Positions 1-10,689 of a stretch of DNA of 64,000 bases are shown here, one piece after another. The notes below the pieces were generated by a model. That model made no database searches. It was given only the letters and a program-made list of their open reading frames with translations, and was not told where the DNA came from. Source of the DNA: Nepenthes gracilis. Lineage: Eukaryota > Streptophyta > Magnoliopsida > Caryophyllales > Nepenthaceae. The stretch spans positions 10,392,037 through 10,456,036 of the forward strand of contig BSYO01000004.1 in assembly GCA_033239525.1 (NCBI GenBank), written 5' to 3'. Position numbers and translations under genes: made by a program. Each line of letters begins with the position of its first letter. The first letter of the stretch is position 1.

Positions 1-1699
1 TCAACAAGATTTTAGATTTCATGACAACTCATGGAATTCATCTCTTCCTTCATGACATTGTATCATAATTGTGATTCATTACAACTCATAACTTGTGAAA
101 ACGTTTCAGAATTATTTTTGACTCCAATATTATAGTCAGACTCCTGTAGATATATATTAAAATCATTAAAAATTACTAAAATTTTTATTCTAGAAGACCT
201 TATCAATGTTGTATCATCATTCTCAATAGGAGTGTATTGTATAACTATTTCAGATAAATCCTAAATTTTATGGTCAATTGGAATAGGACCAATACTTTAT
301 GGAATGACATTGATTGGTTATTCAATACCAATTTGATCTTGAGGGGTGTTATGTACAACAATCAACTTATCAATTAAAGTGAAATGTTGAGAAATCAAAT
401 GATCATTATCAGAAATCATAATTCTGGATCACTTTTTTCCACTCATTAAGTCATTCTAAAGAAATTTTACACTTCTCGATTCTACAATTTTAGTGCTGTA
501 AGATGGACAGTAAAATTTATATCATTTGGATCGTTCAGTATATCGAATGAAATATCCACTGATAGTCCTTGGATCTAACTTCTTCTTATGTAGATTATAA
601 ACTCTCACTTCGGATGGGCATCCCCATACGTACATGTCACAAACTCGATTTCTAACATTTCTATAACTCAAAAAGAGTTTTTAAAATAGTTTTCGTTGGG
701 ACCTGGTTTAATATATACACTGCCGTTTTAAAAGTTTCACTCCATAAGGATTTTGAAATATTGGAATTGCTAAGCATACTCCTCACCATATTTAATAACG
801 TTCGATTTCTTCTTTCTACTATACCATTTTGATTTGGAGAACCATGCATAATATATTGGACAATAATCTCATATTCTTGAAGAAACCTTGCAAATAGACT
901 AGGTATTTGTCCATCTTCAGTATATCTTTCATAATATTCTCCACCTCTATCTGATCTCACAATCTTAATTTATTATCCACATTATTTTTCTACTTCTACT
1001 TTAAATAATTTAAAAGTATCTAAGGTTTTATTCTTATTATTAAGCAAGTAAAGATACATATATATCGTAAAATTAACAATAAAGGTGATAAAATATTTTA
1101 GACCGTATGAGTCAATATCAGGATTACAAATATCCGTATGTATGATTTCTAATATGTCTGAACTCCTCTTGACATTTTTCTTAGTCTTGTTGATCTGCTT
1201 TTCTTAATGTAGTCCACACAAGTATCAAAATCAGTAAAATCTAGAGTATTAAGTACTCAATTATTTACTAATCTTTTAATTCTTTCAATAAAAATATGAC
1301 ATAATTTTTTATGCCACAACATAGAGGAACATTCATCCATAACATATCACTTAATGTCAACATCAATATGCACAGTATTATAAGAGGTATTATTTTATAA
1401 ATTCAAATAATAAAGACCATCAGATAACATACAATTCTCAACAATATCAGACTTATAATATAAATTGAAAGATGAGTCTGAAAATGTAATGGAATATCCG
1501 AAAGGTACAAGTCTTGAAATTAATATTAAATTTCTAAAAAAATTTAAAATATAAAAGGTCTTTTCCAAATTCAAAACAAAATCACTACTCAAAATTAAAC
1601 TACATGTTCCGATGACTTTCATATTTGAACGCATCTTATTTTCAGAGAAGATACTTTATTCACTATTTACTGGCTTCCTTAGGTTTTACAAACCCTGTA
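1..1699 (-). pseudogene. pol: pol of Copia A copy 1 (protease/integrase part), degenerate
   Basis: Minus-strand fragments in pol order. At 1634-1395 is the gag-pre-integrase approach region (FVLNLEKTFYILNFFRNLI). At 960-661 is integrase, with RSDRGGEYY carrying the second catalytic Asp and SPNQNGIVERRNRTL carrying the catalytic Glu. Around 620-430 is the linker after integrase, readable as CPSEVRVYN and KKLDPRTISGYF. Frameshifts and stops separate the pieces. RT and RNase H must be left of the window. Confidence 0.8.
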
Positions 1700-2483
1700 A
1701 GAAATTTAAAATATGAATTGTAGAATCATAGTCAATCCACTATGTATAATGAGAAATATTAACCACATTAGATTTATAACATACAAAAGAGAATAAATTA
1801 CCTTTCTTCTCAAGCCAATTTTGATATTTAACACAATTCTTATTGATGTATCCCTTTTTTTTATAAAAGAAGCATTTGGATTTTTTCTTAATATCAGATT
1901 GATGAAGTATTTTACCTTTTTTATTTTTTTCGGCTTGAGCCTTAAACTTTTCTTCTCTGAATATAAATACGCTTTCACTTTGTTCCATCATTAGCCTTCA
2001 TTTTTCTTGAACACACATGATCATAAGTTCATTGATCGACCATTTATCTTTATATGTATTATAAGAGATTTTTAAAGATCCATATTATGGTGGAAGCGTA
2101 TTCAAAATATAATACACAAGAAAATGCTCAGACATTTTTACCTTTAAATTTTTCAGTTGAGTTGCTATATCCCTCATTTGTATAATGTGTTCACGCATTT
2201 CCTTAACACTTATGAGCCTTAAAGATGAAAACTTCATTATTAGGGTGCTGGCAAGTGCTTTATCTGAAATTTCAAGCTGTTCATCGATAGCCTTCAATAA
2301 ATTCTGTATTTTATTATACTGATCGACAGAACCACGAATACCAATAAAAATTTTAGTCTTTATGAATATTTAATTAAGGCGATTAGATCACTTCCATCGT
2401 TCATAAAAAGATACATCAACCGGAGTGCTGGTTACAGTAACAGCGGGTGGTTCGTCTTTCTTAATAGTATAATCTATATCCAT
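1700..2483 (-). pseudogene. gag: gag of Copia A copy 1, degenerate
   Basis: Starts with an ATG at 2483 (MDIDYTIKKDEPPAV). Stops interrupt it soon after, but a UBN2-type gag core is readable at 2297-2085 (KALASTLIMKFSSL, then FLVYYILNTLPP), followed by a lysine-rich stretch and a zinc-knuckle-like segment near 1860-1750. Gag would form the virus-like particle and bind RNA. The same start and core occur at 35614-35930 and 38552 onward in the second copy, which confirms the reading frame. Too damaged to be functional. Confidence 0.8.
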
Positions 2484-3686
2484 CTACCTTAAATGAAGAA
2501 GAATTATCTCCTTTCATACTTTATAGTTATCACCTTTTAATTCAAAATTTTCATATCTTATATCGAAAAAATTAACAAATTGTATAACTATATAAAAATA
2601 AATACATACTTAATAAATAATAAATGAGGCTAATAAATAAATATAGAATTATATTTCACCAATGTAAAGTATCTATCATGAATCAATTGATATTAAAAAT
2701 TACCTGTGGGCTGAATTTTTAATTCAAGTAGATTCATATCCAATTTCATGATAAAACTATCAAATTATATTCTAATTCTTAATTCATGTAAGCAAATTAA
2801 GAAAAATAATTTGACATTTTATCCTGATTAATTAATTTAATATAATAAATTTTTTTGTGGGATAAATTTTATTATATTAAAAATTAATTAATCATAATTA
2901 ATATCATTATATCATATGTGATAATAAAATATAATTTTATTAGTTAATGATACCTGTAGCCAATCTCAATTAATTAAATTATATTAATCACTAGATATTA
3001 TATACATATATATATATATATATATAATTATATTTTAAACATTATATTTTAACTTTTATATATAACAATAAATATAATTATATATATACAAATATACGTA
3101 TATAAATATATACATATATATACGAATATCATATAAAGGGAATTAAAATCCCTTATTATTAACAAAACGTGCGGCAGTGCAACGGTGAAGCATTCCCCAC
3201 TGCACGCCGCGATGCGGGTTTGACTCATCGCGCTCGCCTGTAACGCGATTTTTTCATATTTTGCTATAGTAGTGGGTTTGGCGCACGTGTGGGCTGCGCA
3301 TACATGTGGGCCACCACGCCTTCGGCTCAAGGCAGATGCATGGGATAGGCAGAGCGACGCGAAAAATGGGCTTGCTACGAAAAAGGCCTAAAATTTTTTT
3401 TATAAATCACTGTAGCAGACCCAAAATGACGTCATTTTGGGTCGTCTTCAACCTTCAGCCGGATGCGCTCTACCCGATTTAACTCGATTTTTGATCCTGT
3501 TGAAACTCCTCCATTTTTACACCAAAAATGATAACAAAATATATGAAAATGTTGAAAATTAAATTTTTTAATGATTTTTGACATTCTTTTTCACTGAATC
3601 CTCACAAAAATTAAAACTTTAATAAATTTTAAAATCAGAAAAAAACTTGAAAGCGCAAAACTAGCAAAAACAGAGGCACGAATTGT
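2484..3686 (-). other. Untranslated leader of Copia A copy 1 with an internal GC-rich block
   Basis: About 1.2 kb between primer site and gag without a credible ORF. It is AT-rich except for about 260 bp (3160-3420) rich in CG and containing several short inverted motifs. The block and its flanks reappear in opposite orientation at 24960-25950, so it belongs to the element rather than being host DNA captured by one copy. (TA)n tracts occur at 3003-3027. Confidence 0.65.
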
Positions 3687-3699
3687 CTCTGATACCAAA
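3687..3699 (-). other. Primer-binding site, initiator tRNA-Met type
   Basis: On the minus strand the bases just inside the LTR read TTTGGTATCAGAG, the usual Copia site complementary to the 3' end of initiator tRNA-Met. Confidence 0.75.
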
Positions 3700-4079
3700 T
3701 GTTAACAATTTATGTGATATAAATAACCACAAATGCGGAATAAATGATTGCGTACTAACTTCCCACCATTTGCCTTACTCTGTTTTTCGGTTTATGGATT
3801 CACCCGATTTTGAGCTTTTGAACACTACTTTCTTCCTCTTGAATGATGTATTGTAAAGAATGGTGCTTGGGAACAAAACCAATTTTCATTATTTATAAGG
3901 CAATTCCATTAATTGCCTTCGATGACCATTACCAACGAAAGGGTGAAAATGAAGATTGATGGACATAGTAAATAGAGAGTTATCAGCAATTTATGGGCCA
4001 CTTAATACTTTAGCAATTGTAGAAACGAGTGAAGGAATTTCAGCGGCCTTCGTCAACGGATGAAACTGAAGCGTCAACA
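3700..4079 (-). repeat. 5' LTR of Copia A copy 1
   Basis: A 380-bp block that on the minus strand starts TGTTGACG and ends GTTAACA, directly next to the primer-binding site. A minus-strand TATA-like box TTATAAATAA lies near 3888-3900. The partner LTR is outside the window, so the outer boundary at 4079 rests on the terminal dinucleotides and on partial similarity to 24640-24912. Confidence 0.7.
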
Positions 4080-5296
4080 TATTTTAGATAAATATTGCCA
4101 ATAATTAAACTTGATTAATTTTTTAAACAGGTATAAATATGGGTAAAATTAAACCATCGGGTCTTGAAACTTAATTTTTTTACAAATATAAATTTATTAT
4201 TTTAGATAAATATTAATTAAATAAATATCACATTAATGCAAAGGTTGTACTTTTAAAAATTTTTAGGTAATATTTTTATATAAATATTATATTTTGATAG
4301 TAATATTTTATATTTTTAAATAATTTTTATCTAAAAATAAAATTTTAATGTACCCTTAAAAGTTAAAATATGCATAGCCAATGAAAACCTATTTGTTTTG
4401 TTTATAATAAATAATATTATGGTTTTTGGTTAGGATAACTGAGCCTAATTCAGACTGTTCCAACTTAGCCATAATAATTTTTCCCTAAACCCAGGCCGAG
4501 TTCGATCCAAAACTGATTTGATAAGATTTACAGTATGTCCTTTTACTTACGTATTGGAATTTAAAATTTACATATTTAATTTTATTTAGTTTATAATATT
4601 AATAACCAATAAAGGATCACAGTTAACTAACATAAGCTAAGGATTAATCACAAATGGCTCAATTGATAAAATGAAATAGAAATTTTAATCCTATTTTATT
4701 TTTAATAAAATTATTATTTTATTATTTCTTATTTCTTTAAAGTAAGAAATAAAAAAACCATCTTTCAACTAATTTTGTTTTTTTATTTTTGGTTATCACT
4801 GAATAAAATAACTATTTTTAAATATTATTATTATTTATTATTATCTTAAATTAGACTTGATAAAAAAAAAATTAAAGTTGAATACGAGTCAGGTTTAAAT
4901 AAAATTTATGACTGCTCAATGGAGTTGAGCCGGATATATTCATAATCTAAACCAAATTTGTTCAAATCAAGATAAGCTTTTTTTATTTTTAAATATTTTT
5001 TTTTATAAATTCAAGAATACATAAATAATAACTAAAACTATAAAATATTTTAAAAAATTACAATATATATATAGCCAAAGTATATATTTAAATAAAAAAT
5101 TTTTATATAAAAATTATTAATTATTTAAAAATATAATATATAAAATTATTTTTTAAACTTAATATTTATTTACAATAAAAATAGATTTACCAAAGAAATT
5201 ATAATATGGGCCGTGTCTGCCCAAATTAATTAATTTCACCCATGATCATATCAAACCCCAAAAAATAATCAGGTATAATTTTTTATAGTATTCATC
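4080..5296. other. AT-rich intergenic DNA, no gene seen
   Basis: Low-complexity A/T sequence with no ORF of coding character and no recognisable transposon end. It may be decayed transposon or host intergenic DNA. Confidence 0.6.
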
Positions 5297-5354
5297 TATA
5301 ATATTAATATATATTGATTAAATTTTATAAACTTTTAGATCAATAAAACTAAGT
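5297..5354 (+). repeat. 58-bp direct repeat, left copy
   Basis: Aligns without gaps to 7522-7579 with about 50 of 58 identical bases by eye. Both begin TATAATATTAATATATATT. The two copies are 2.2 kb apart. Confidence 0.6.
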
Positions 5355-7521
5355 GTAAGATCTGAGTTTCTACAATTATATTAATAATGATTAATTGAGT
5401 TAATACAATTAAAATTAAGATCAAAAGATTTAAAAAATTGGGTCAAAAAATTAAAAATTAGATTGGATTGAATTTGAGTTTGATGCATGCCTAAATTTGG
5501 GCTTGAGCCTGAATTGTGCTTGATGCAGGCTTGATGCGCATGAGCCCCAAAAATAGTAGCACTACGTCTGAAGCTTGCACAAGGCACGTTTGAGCCCAAA
5601 TTCTAGAAGAGTTTGTGCCTAGATAGTGCTCGAAGGACATTTGAGCGCCAAATGTCAAACCGTGGCCCTTAAAGCATGCTCGACCAGCGCTCGAGTATTA
5701 GGTTCAGGTATAAATAGCATCGAGCATTCGGTGACTGCCATTTTGGAACGGCGCAAGCAAGAGAGAGAAAACTAAGGAGACTAGAGAGAAAAGAGAAAAG
5801 GCTTTCGGCAGCTCAAGTTAGGATGTTTAGAGTAAAGATTTGGGCAAATCAGATCAAGATAAGTGCACCATAAACTTTATCTTTCCTTTGTTGCTATTTA
5901 TTCTGATTCTTTTTTAGAATTATTATTTTAATACTTGTCTAAATTAAGATTTTAAAATAAAAATATATAAAATATATATATTTGCTAGTCTTTCATAATT
6001 TTATAATAAAATTTATCAAGAACTCATATTTAAATGTCTACATCATGATTATGTGTATTATTTTAATATTTTTTCATATTTAGAAGTATAAAAATAGTTC
6101 CTACATGTTTATTAATTTTAAATTATTACATATTATTTATATATACTTAAAATAGACTATATATTTAGTTATATGTTACATACTTGTTAAATTTGTATTA
6201 ATTTTTTAATTTTTTTCTATATGTTTTACTATCAAATTTCATATTTATGAAATTATTATGATAAAAATATATATGATGCTATAAAAAAAAATTCTGCAAA
6301 TATGTTAAGAAATAATGAACTATTCTCCAAAATGAAAAGAACAAATAATTAAGATGTAAAGTGTAAAGTTTTTCCTAAGTCAAGAAAGTAAAGATATTAG
6401 ACCAAGAATTATGATTCAGCGGGTAGTATATTTTGACATATTTTGATATATTATTGTGAAAGATCGTTGTCTGACACTATTATCCACAGGATTAAGAATC
6501 GACGTCTTACCCCATTTATAAGATTATATATAGACGACCCACCTTCGAGTATTAAATAGGAGAACAAAGGATTTTAATTATGTAGGAACAAATACAATTC
6601 TGATTTTTTAAGTGATAAAAGTTATTGAAACTGATTCCTAAAGAAAATGAGTTTCAAGCATGTTTCAATGGATAAGGCCAAGAAAGAATGGGTTGAGAAA
6701 TTCGAAGTGCATGACGAGGTCTTTCATATTCATATTTTTATGTCATTGTATTTTATTATGATTTATATTCATTTTGATATATTTCTAAATTTAAAATATG
6801 CATATTCTTTATCATGTATTGTACCTCGTTAAGTGTTTGGCTACTCATTGTTGTTTTATTAACCATTTAGATGAGTGGCACGAGTTCTTATCTGATGAAT
6901 AAGAGTAATGATCAAAGTATTTAGTTTATATTTTTGAAGATATGTTATGCATATCTATATTTTTGGACAGTGTGTACTGTACTTAGTTGTTATCTTTTAG
7001 TTTGATTTCAGTTGTGGTCTATGGTGAAAATGATATAGAGTTTTGGATAGTTTTTTATACCTAGGATAACGTTGTTTAGTTTGACATCAGTTGTTATGTT
7101 AAATATATATAGCGGTTTATGAATGTAAGAAATGATATATCTCAGTAAATGATTTTTGTTTCAAATAGGACAATTTTATAGATATTTGTTACTTCTACAT
7201 GTTAGTATATGATTGATTTTAATAACGAATATGCATTTTTTCTTAATAAAAACTTGATATCATATTATTTTTGGGTTAATGTTAGAGCAATAGATGATGT
7301 GACAATATGATTGGATCTTATGTATATTATTGTGTTATTTATATACAGTCAATTGGAATATCGATGAAAAAAATTTATATCTAATTGATTAATTAATTTA
7401 TTTATTGATAAAATTGATAATTAAAAGATAATTAATTATGATTATGGTACATGACAGATTTTAGGACCTGACTTGTCACACTAAATAGATCAAATGGCTT
7501 AATTTTGATTAAATCAATATA
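5355..7521 (+). other. Unassigned segment with a transcription-unit-like part
   Basis: No credible gene. At 5460-5840 base composition becomes more balanced: a TATA box TATAAATAG at 5709-5717 is followed by a purine-rich leader-like stretch (5757-5800), as in LTR or gene promoters. A 61-codon ORF at 6647-6832 has no recognisable domain. Possibly a decayed LTR or non-autonomous element flanked by the 58-bp repeats. Confidence 0.35.
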
Positions 7522-7579
7522 TATAATATTAATATATATTAACAAAATCTTATAAACTTTTGAATCAATAAGTCTAAGT
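7522..7579 (+). repeat. 58-bp direct repeat, right copy
   Basis: Partner of 5297-5354 in the same orientation and of equal length. It could mark ends of a decayed insertion or be two copies of a dispersed AT-rich repeat. Confidence 0.55.
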
Positions 7580-8300
7580 CGTTCAAATGACTTATTTGAT
7601 TTAGTCTATCCAAACTTTTGAATATATATTAAGATATTATTTCTTCAAATAATAAAAGAGTTATTTTATACCAATTTTTAATTATTTTTATTATTATTAT
7701 TGTATCTTAAATATTAAAAAAATAATTTTTAATTTAATTTTATTTATTTTAATTGACTAACTAAATATTAGATTATTAATTTTATAGCCTTTAGTGGGAA
7801 CAGGGATGAAAGCCTAAATCTTAGAGTAAGCTTAGTCAAAAAGTATGAAAATTAAAGAATCATCTTTATTAAAAGATAAAGCTAGCTTTTTGTATAATGA
7901 CATAACAGATAATTAAACGACTCAATAATAACATTTTATAAGTAACTATAAGATATATTTTATTTTTAAAAATTAATAATATTATTTTTATTTTATTTTA
8001 TTTTATTAACCAAATGTTGTCAAAGTGTGATACCCTTTCCTCTCAATTCACTTCTTCACATAAAATATACTCAACTTTTCAACTTTTAACTTCTTAATGT
8101 CTCATAGTTTCTTTATTTTTGAATACGAATTGTTTATATAAAAAATTATATATAATTTAATTATTTCAATAATTAATTTTAATTAGTATTTAATATTTTT
8201 TAAAAAAATATTTAAATTAGAATAGTTCATAATTGAGATTGGGATGGAGGGGCTCGTCAATTCCTCTATCTCCCCTCTCACCACCTCATAGTCAGAACGA
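7580..8300. other. AT-rich intergenic DNA, no gene seen
   Basis: Mostly A/T with short runs. No ORF, repeat array or transposon end that I can support. Confidence 0.6.
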
Positions 8301-8487
8301 GGGGTGTTGTGGCATACGTCCTATACAGCGCCCGTACAATATTACGTTACAGCCATTGGATAGAAATTTAATATCTATCGTTTAACCTCTTTTATTTGAA
8401 AAAATCATTCTTTTATTTTTTTTAATAACATAAAAAAGAAGGGTGTTGGATCTCTATCCAATCGCTGCGACGTGATGTGACACCCTT
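8301..8487. mobile_element. Possible MITE or foldback element
   Basis: The left side has GGGGTGTTGTGGC then, further in, ACGTTACAGCCATTGGATAG. The right side read in reverse complement has AGGGTGTCACATC then ACGTCGCAGCGATTGGATAG. The arms are imperfect and the left arm has extra bases. No clear target duplication was found, so the call is tentative. Confidence 0.4.
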
Positions 8488-9399
8488 TTCGACTACTTCT
8501 TCTCGGTATGAGTCAACGCTAAAACTGCCCTCTTCTCATCACACAAACTTTCTTGAAGGATCTAACCTTTTTCTCATCCTAATTACTTGGAATTACTAGA
8601 AAGAAAATGGGGATGGCAACAAAGAATATGTGGGCAACGATGGACAACCGACGAAATACAAATCCAGTGACCAAAATCGATCCCAAATACTATCCCAAGA
8701 TGCTCAGGCTTGATCCCTGCAATTCAGTACGATGACTTGTTCAATTTTGCAATTGTCGAGTTCATTATCGGAGTCCTCTATTTAGTTCAACATGATGACT
8801 GCTGCTGAGATGAAGAACGATTAATCAAGATAAAAAATCTCAATTCTTTTGGCCGTCTAGTTGGAAAAGATTTGGTAAATTTTCAAAGATTAGTGATAGA
8901 GGATATCTTCTAGTCACACTTTATTCGGATGTATAAAGTCTAATGCTAAAATAAATAGATAGATGGATATTACGTTACACAAGTTATTACACTGGTCTTT
9001 ACTTATGCTTAGATCATGTATGAGAGTTTCTCAATCTCCCATCACTATCTTGTTGGGAACAGACGCCGATCGGATAGTGAAATTGAGAAGAAAAATGATG
9101 ATAACAATCATACACACAAGAGAAAAAAGGAAGAGTATGACACATAATATTTACGTAAAAACCCTTTTCTGAATAAGAGGGAAAAAATCACGGGATATTT
9201 AGTCCACAAATCTCACTATGTAGAATTTTGATTATACAAACCCTTGGTTATAAAAAACCCTTAAAGAACAGAGTACAAAAGTAAAATGACGACTTCTTAT
9301 ATTTTCTATTTCTTATATCTCCCAAATCGCAACTATATGCATATATAGACGTAGTTGAGTCTCATTCATCGGGTAGCCTCTACTCTACAAGTTGGTGGT
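8488..9399. other. Unassigned sequence, no credible gene
   Basis: A 41-codon stretch from the ATG at 8607 and an ORF at 8963-9172 have no recognisable family or codon evidence. The part near 9060-9250, with acacaagag and tttacgt motifs, resembles stretches seen around plant retrotransposon LTRs, but I cannot place a boundary. Confidence 0.35.
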
Positions 9400-9535
9400 A
9401 TGCTTTGTAAAGCCTACTACTTATTCTACAAAGTCACATTCCAATTGTGAATTTTACAGTTGACCTATTCTATAAAGTCGGTTACCAATCCTGAAAATCA
9501 ACTATCTATTCTGTAAAGTTAGTTATTCGTATTGG
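9400..9535. repeat. Degenerate short tandem repeats (TATTCTGTAAAGT-like unit)
   Basis: Imperfect recurring units around the core tattctrtaaagt (for example near 9431, 9468 and 9508), spaced about 36-41 bp apart. Confidence 0.5.
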
Positions 9536-9599
9536 ACTTTGTAGATAACTATCTTTTTAGACAGGCCACCTTCGGCCAGCCTTACATCAGTATGGATTG

Positions 9600-9850
9600 G
9601 ACTGGTTTTATTACTCCGGGCCTGGCAGCACCACTCCGACCAATATCATTACTCCGGCCCATTATCATCACTCCGGCCAAGTATTGCACTTTGATTAATT
9701 ATCACAACTCCGGCTAATACTCCACTCCGACCCATTATCATCACTCCGACCAAGTGTCACCACTCCAGCCAATCATCACTACTCCAGCCAAGTGTTTCAC
9801 TTTGGCCAATCACCACTTCAGCCGATTATCACCTCTCTGACTGATACTTT
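9600..9850. repeat. Degenerate tandem array with CACTCCGGCC core
   Basis: About ten imperfect units with the core CACTCCGGCC or CACTCCGACC, often preceded by ATTATCAT and followed by AAGT or AATC, spaced roughly 18-30 bp. The GC-rich core contrasts with the AT-rich surroundings. Unequal spacing and drift argue for an old minisatellite. Confidence 0.7.
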
Positions 9851-10229
9851 GTTATCAAGCATCTCGCTGTGCTGTGCGCGCAAGTGCGTAGCGAATACAA
9901 TAATACTTTTTCTCAGTGTTACACCCATGTATATTTAGCCAAACTTGTTATCCTATCAATTGGATATGAGTCTATATGAGAGTGACCTATATCCCAATAT
10001 ATCTCCAAATAAGCATGTTAAGCGGTCTTCTTCTTTCTTCTATTATCTCGACTTTTTATTATTCTGATGCATAGATTTAGGAAGTTAATCAATCCAAAAG
10101 AAAGATTAATTTAATTACTCTCAATTATAATCGTTCGATATTTAATAAATATCTGTGCCATTTACTATTAAAAACAAAAAGTTATTTGGTTTTTATTTAT
10201 TGTTAAAAGAATGGATATGTTATTAAAGT
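9851..10229. other. No gene seen
   Basis: Short unassigned stretch between the minisatellite and the first recognisable Tat-element sequence. Confidence 0.5.
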
Positions 10230-10689
10230 CTTGAACTAGATAGGCTACCTCAAGTGACACCTACAGGACCCAGGGGTTTTACCCATAAAGGACCATGATA
10301 GCAAAGAGCCACTCAAATAACCACGCAATTAGGTAGTGGTTGAAATCATTAGCATGATGTCCACCAAATCACCAGGGGCTAAATATCTAAAGTAGCTAGA
10401 ATATGCTTCCCCTTGTAAAAGGCAAAGAATATGGTTTGAAAAACAAGGCATTTATTTTAGTGACGACAATTAAAATCATGTAATTTCTATCATTTTAGCT
10501 CTTTTGTCATATTAGCACTCATTTTATAATGGGATTAGGGACTAATTAATAAAACAGATTTTCGTTGATAATAGATACTTAAAAAATATTATCTATTTCA
10601 ATACAATATAAAGTTGTAACTAAAATGTCATCAAATAAACCCCTTGGAGGGACTGTCATATGGCCTAGATAATAAGCCAATTAAACAAA

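Larger units (their letters stand above)
1..4079 (-). mobile_element. Ty1/Copia retrotransposon, family A, copy 1 (3' part beyond window edge)
   Basis: Read on the minus strand the order is LTR (3700-4079), primer-binding site, long leader, gag, zinc knuckle, gag-pre-integrase region, integrase and the post-integrase linker, the Copia order. Every coding part has stops or frameshifts. RNase H and the 3' LTR would lie left of position 1. A second copy in opposite orientation begins near 24640, and the leader and gag of the two copies align. Confidence 0.85.

Noticed and set aside
6647..6832. 61-codon ORF starting MSFKHVSMDKAKKEWVEKF
   Set aside because: The first 20 codons look coding, but the rest is low-complexity and no homologous family is recognised. 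No promoter or splice evidence.
9600..9850. CRISPR-like array of short repeats
   Set aside because: Units and spacings are degenerate, there are no cas genes and the context is a plant genome. Same reasoning for 54776-55002, where repeats are adjacent with no spacers.
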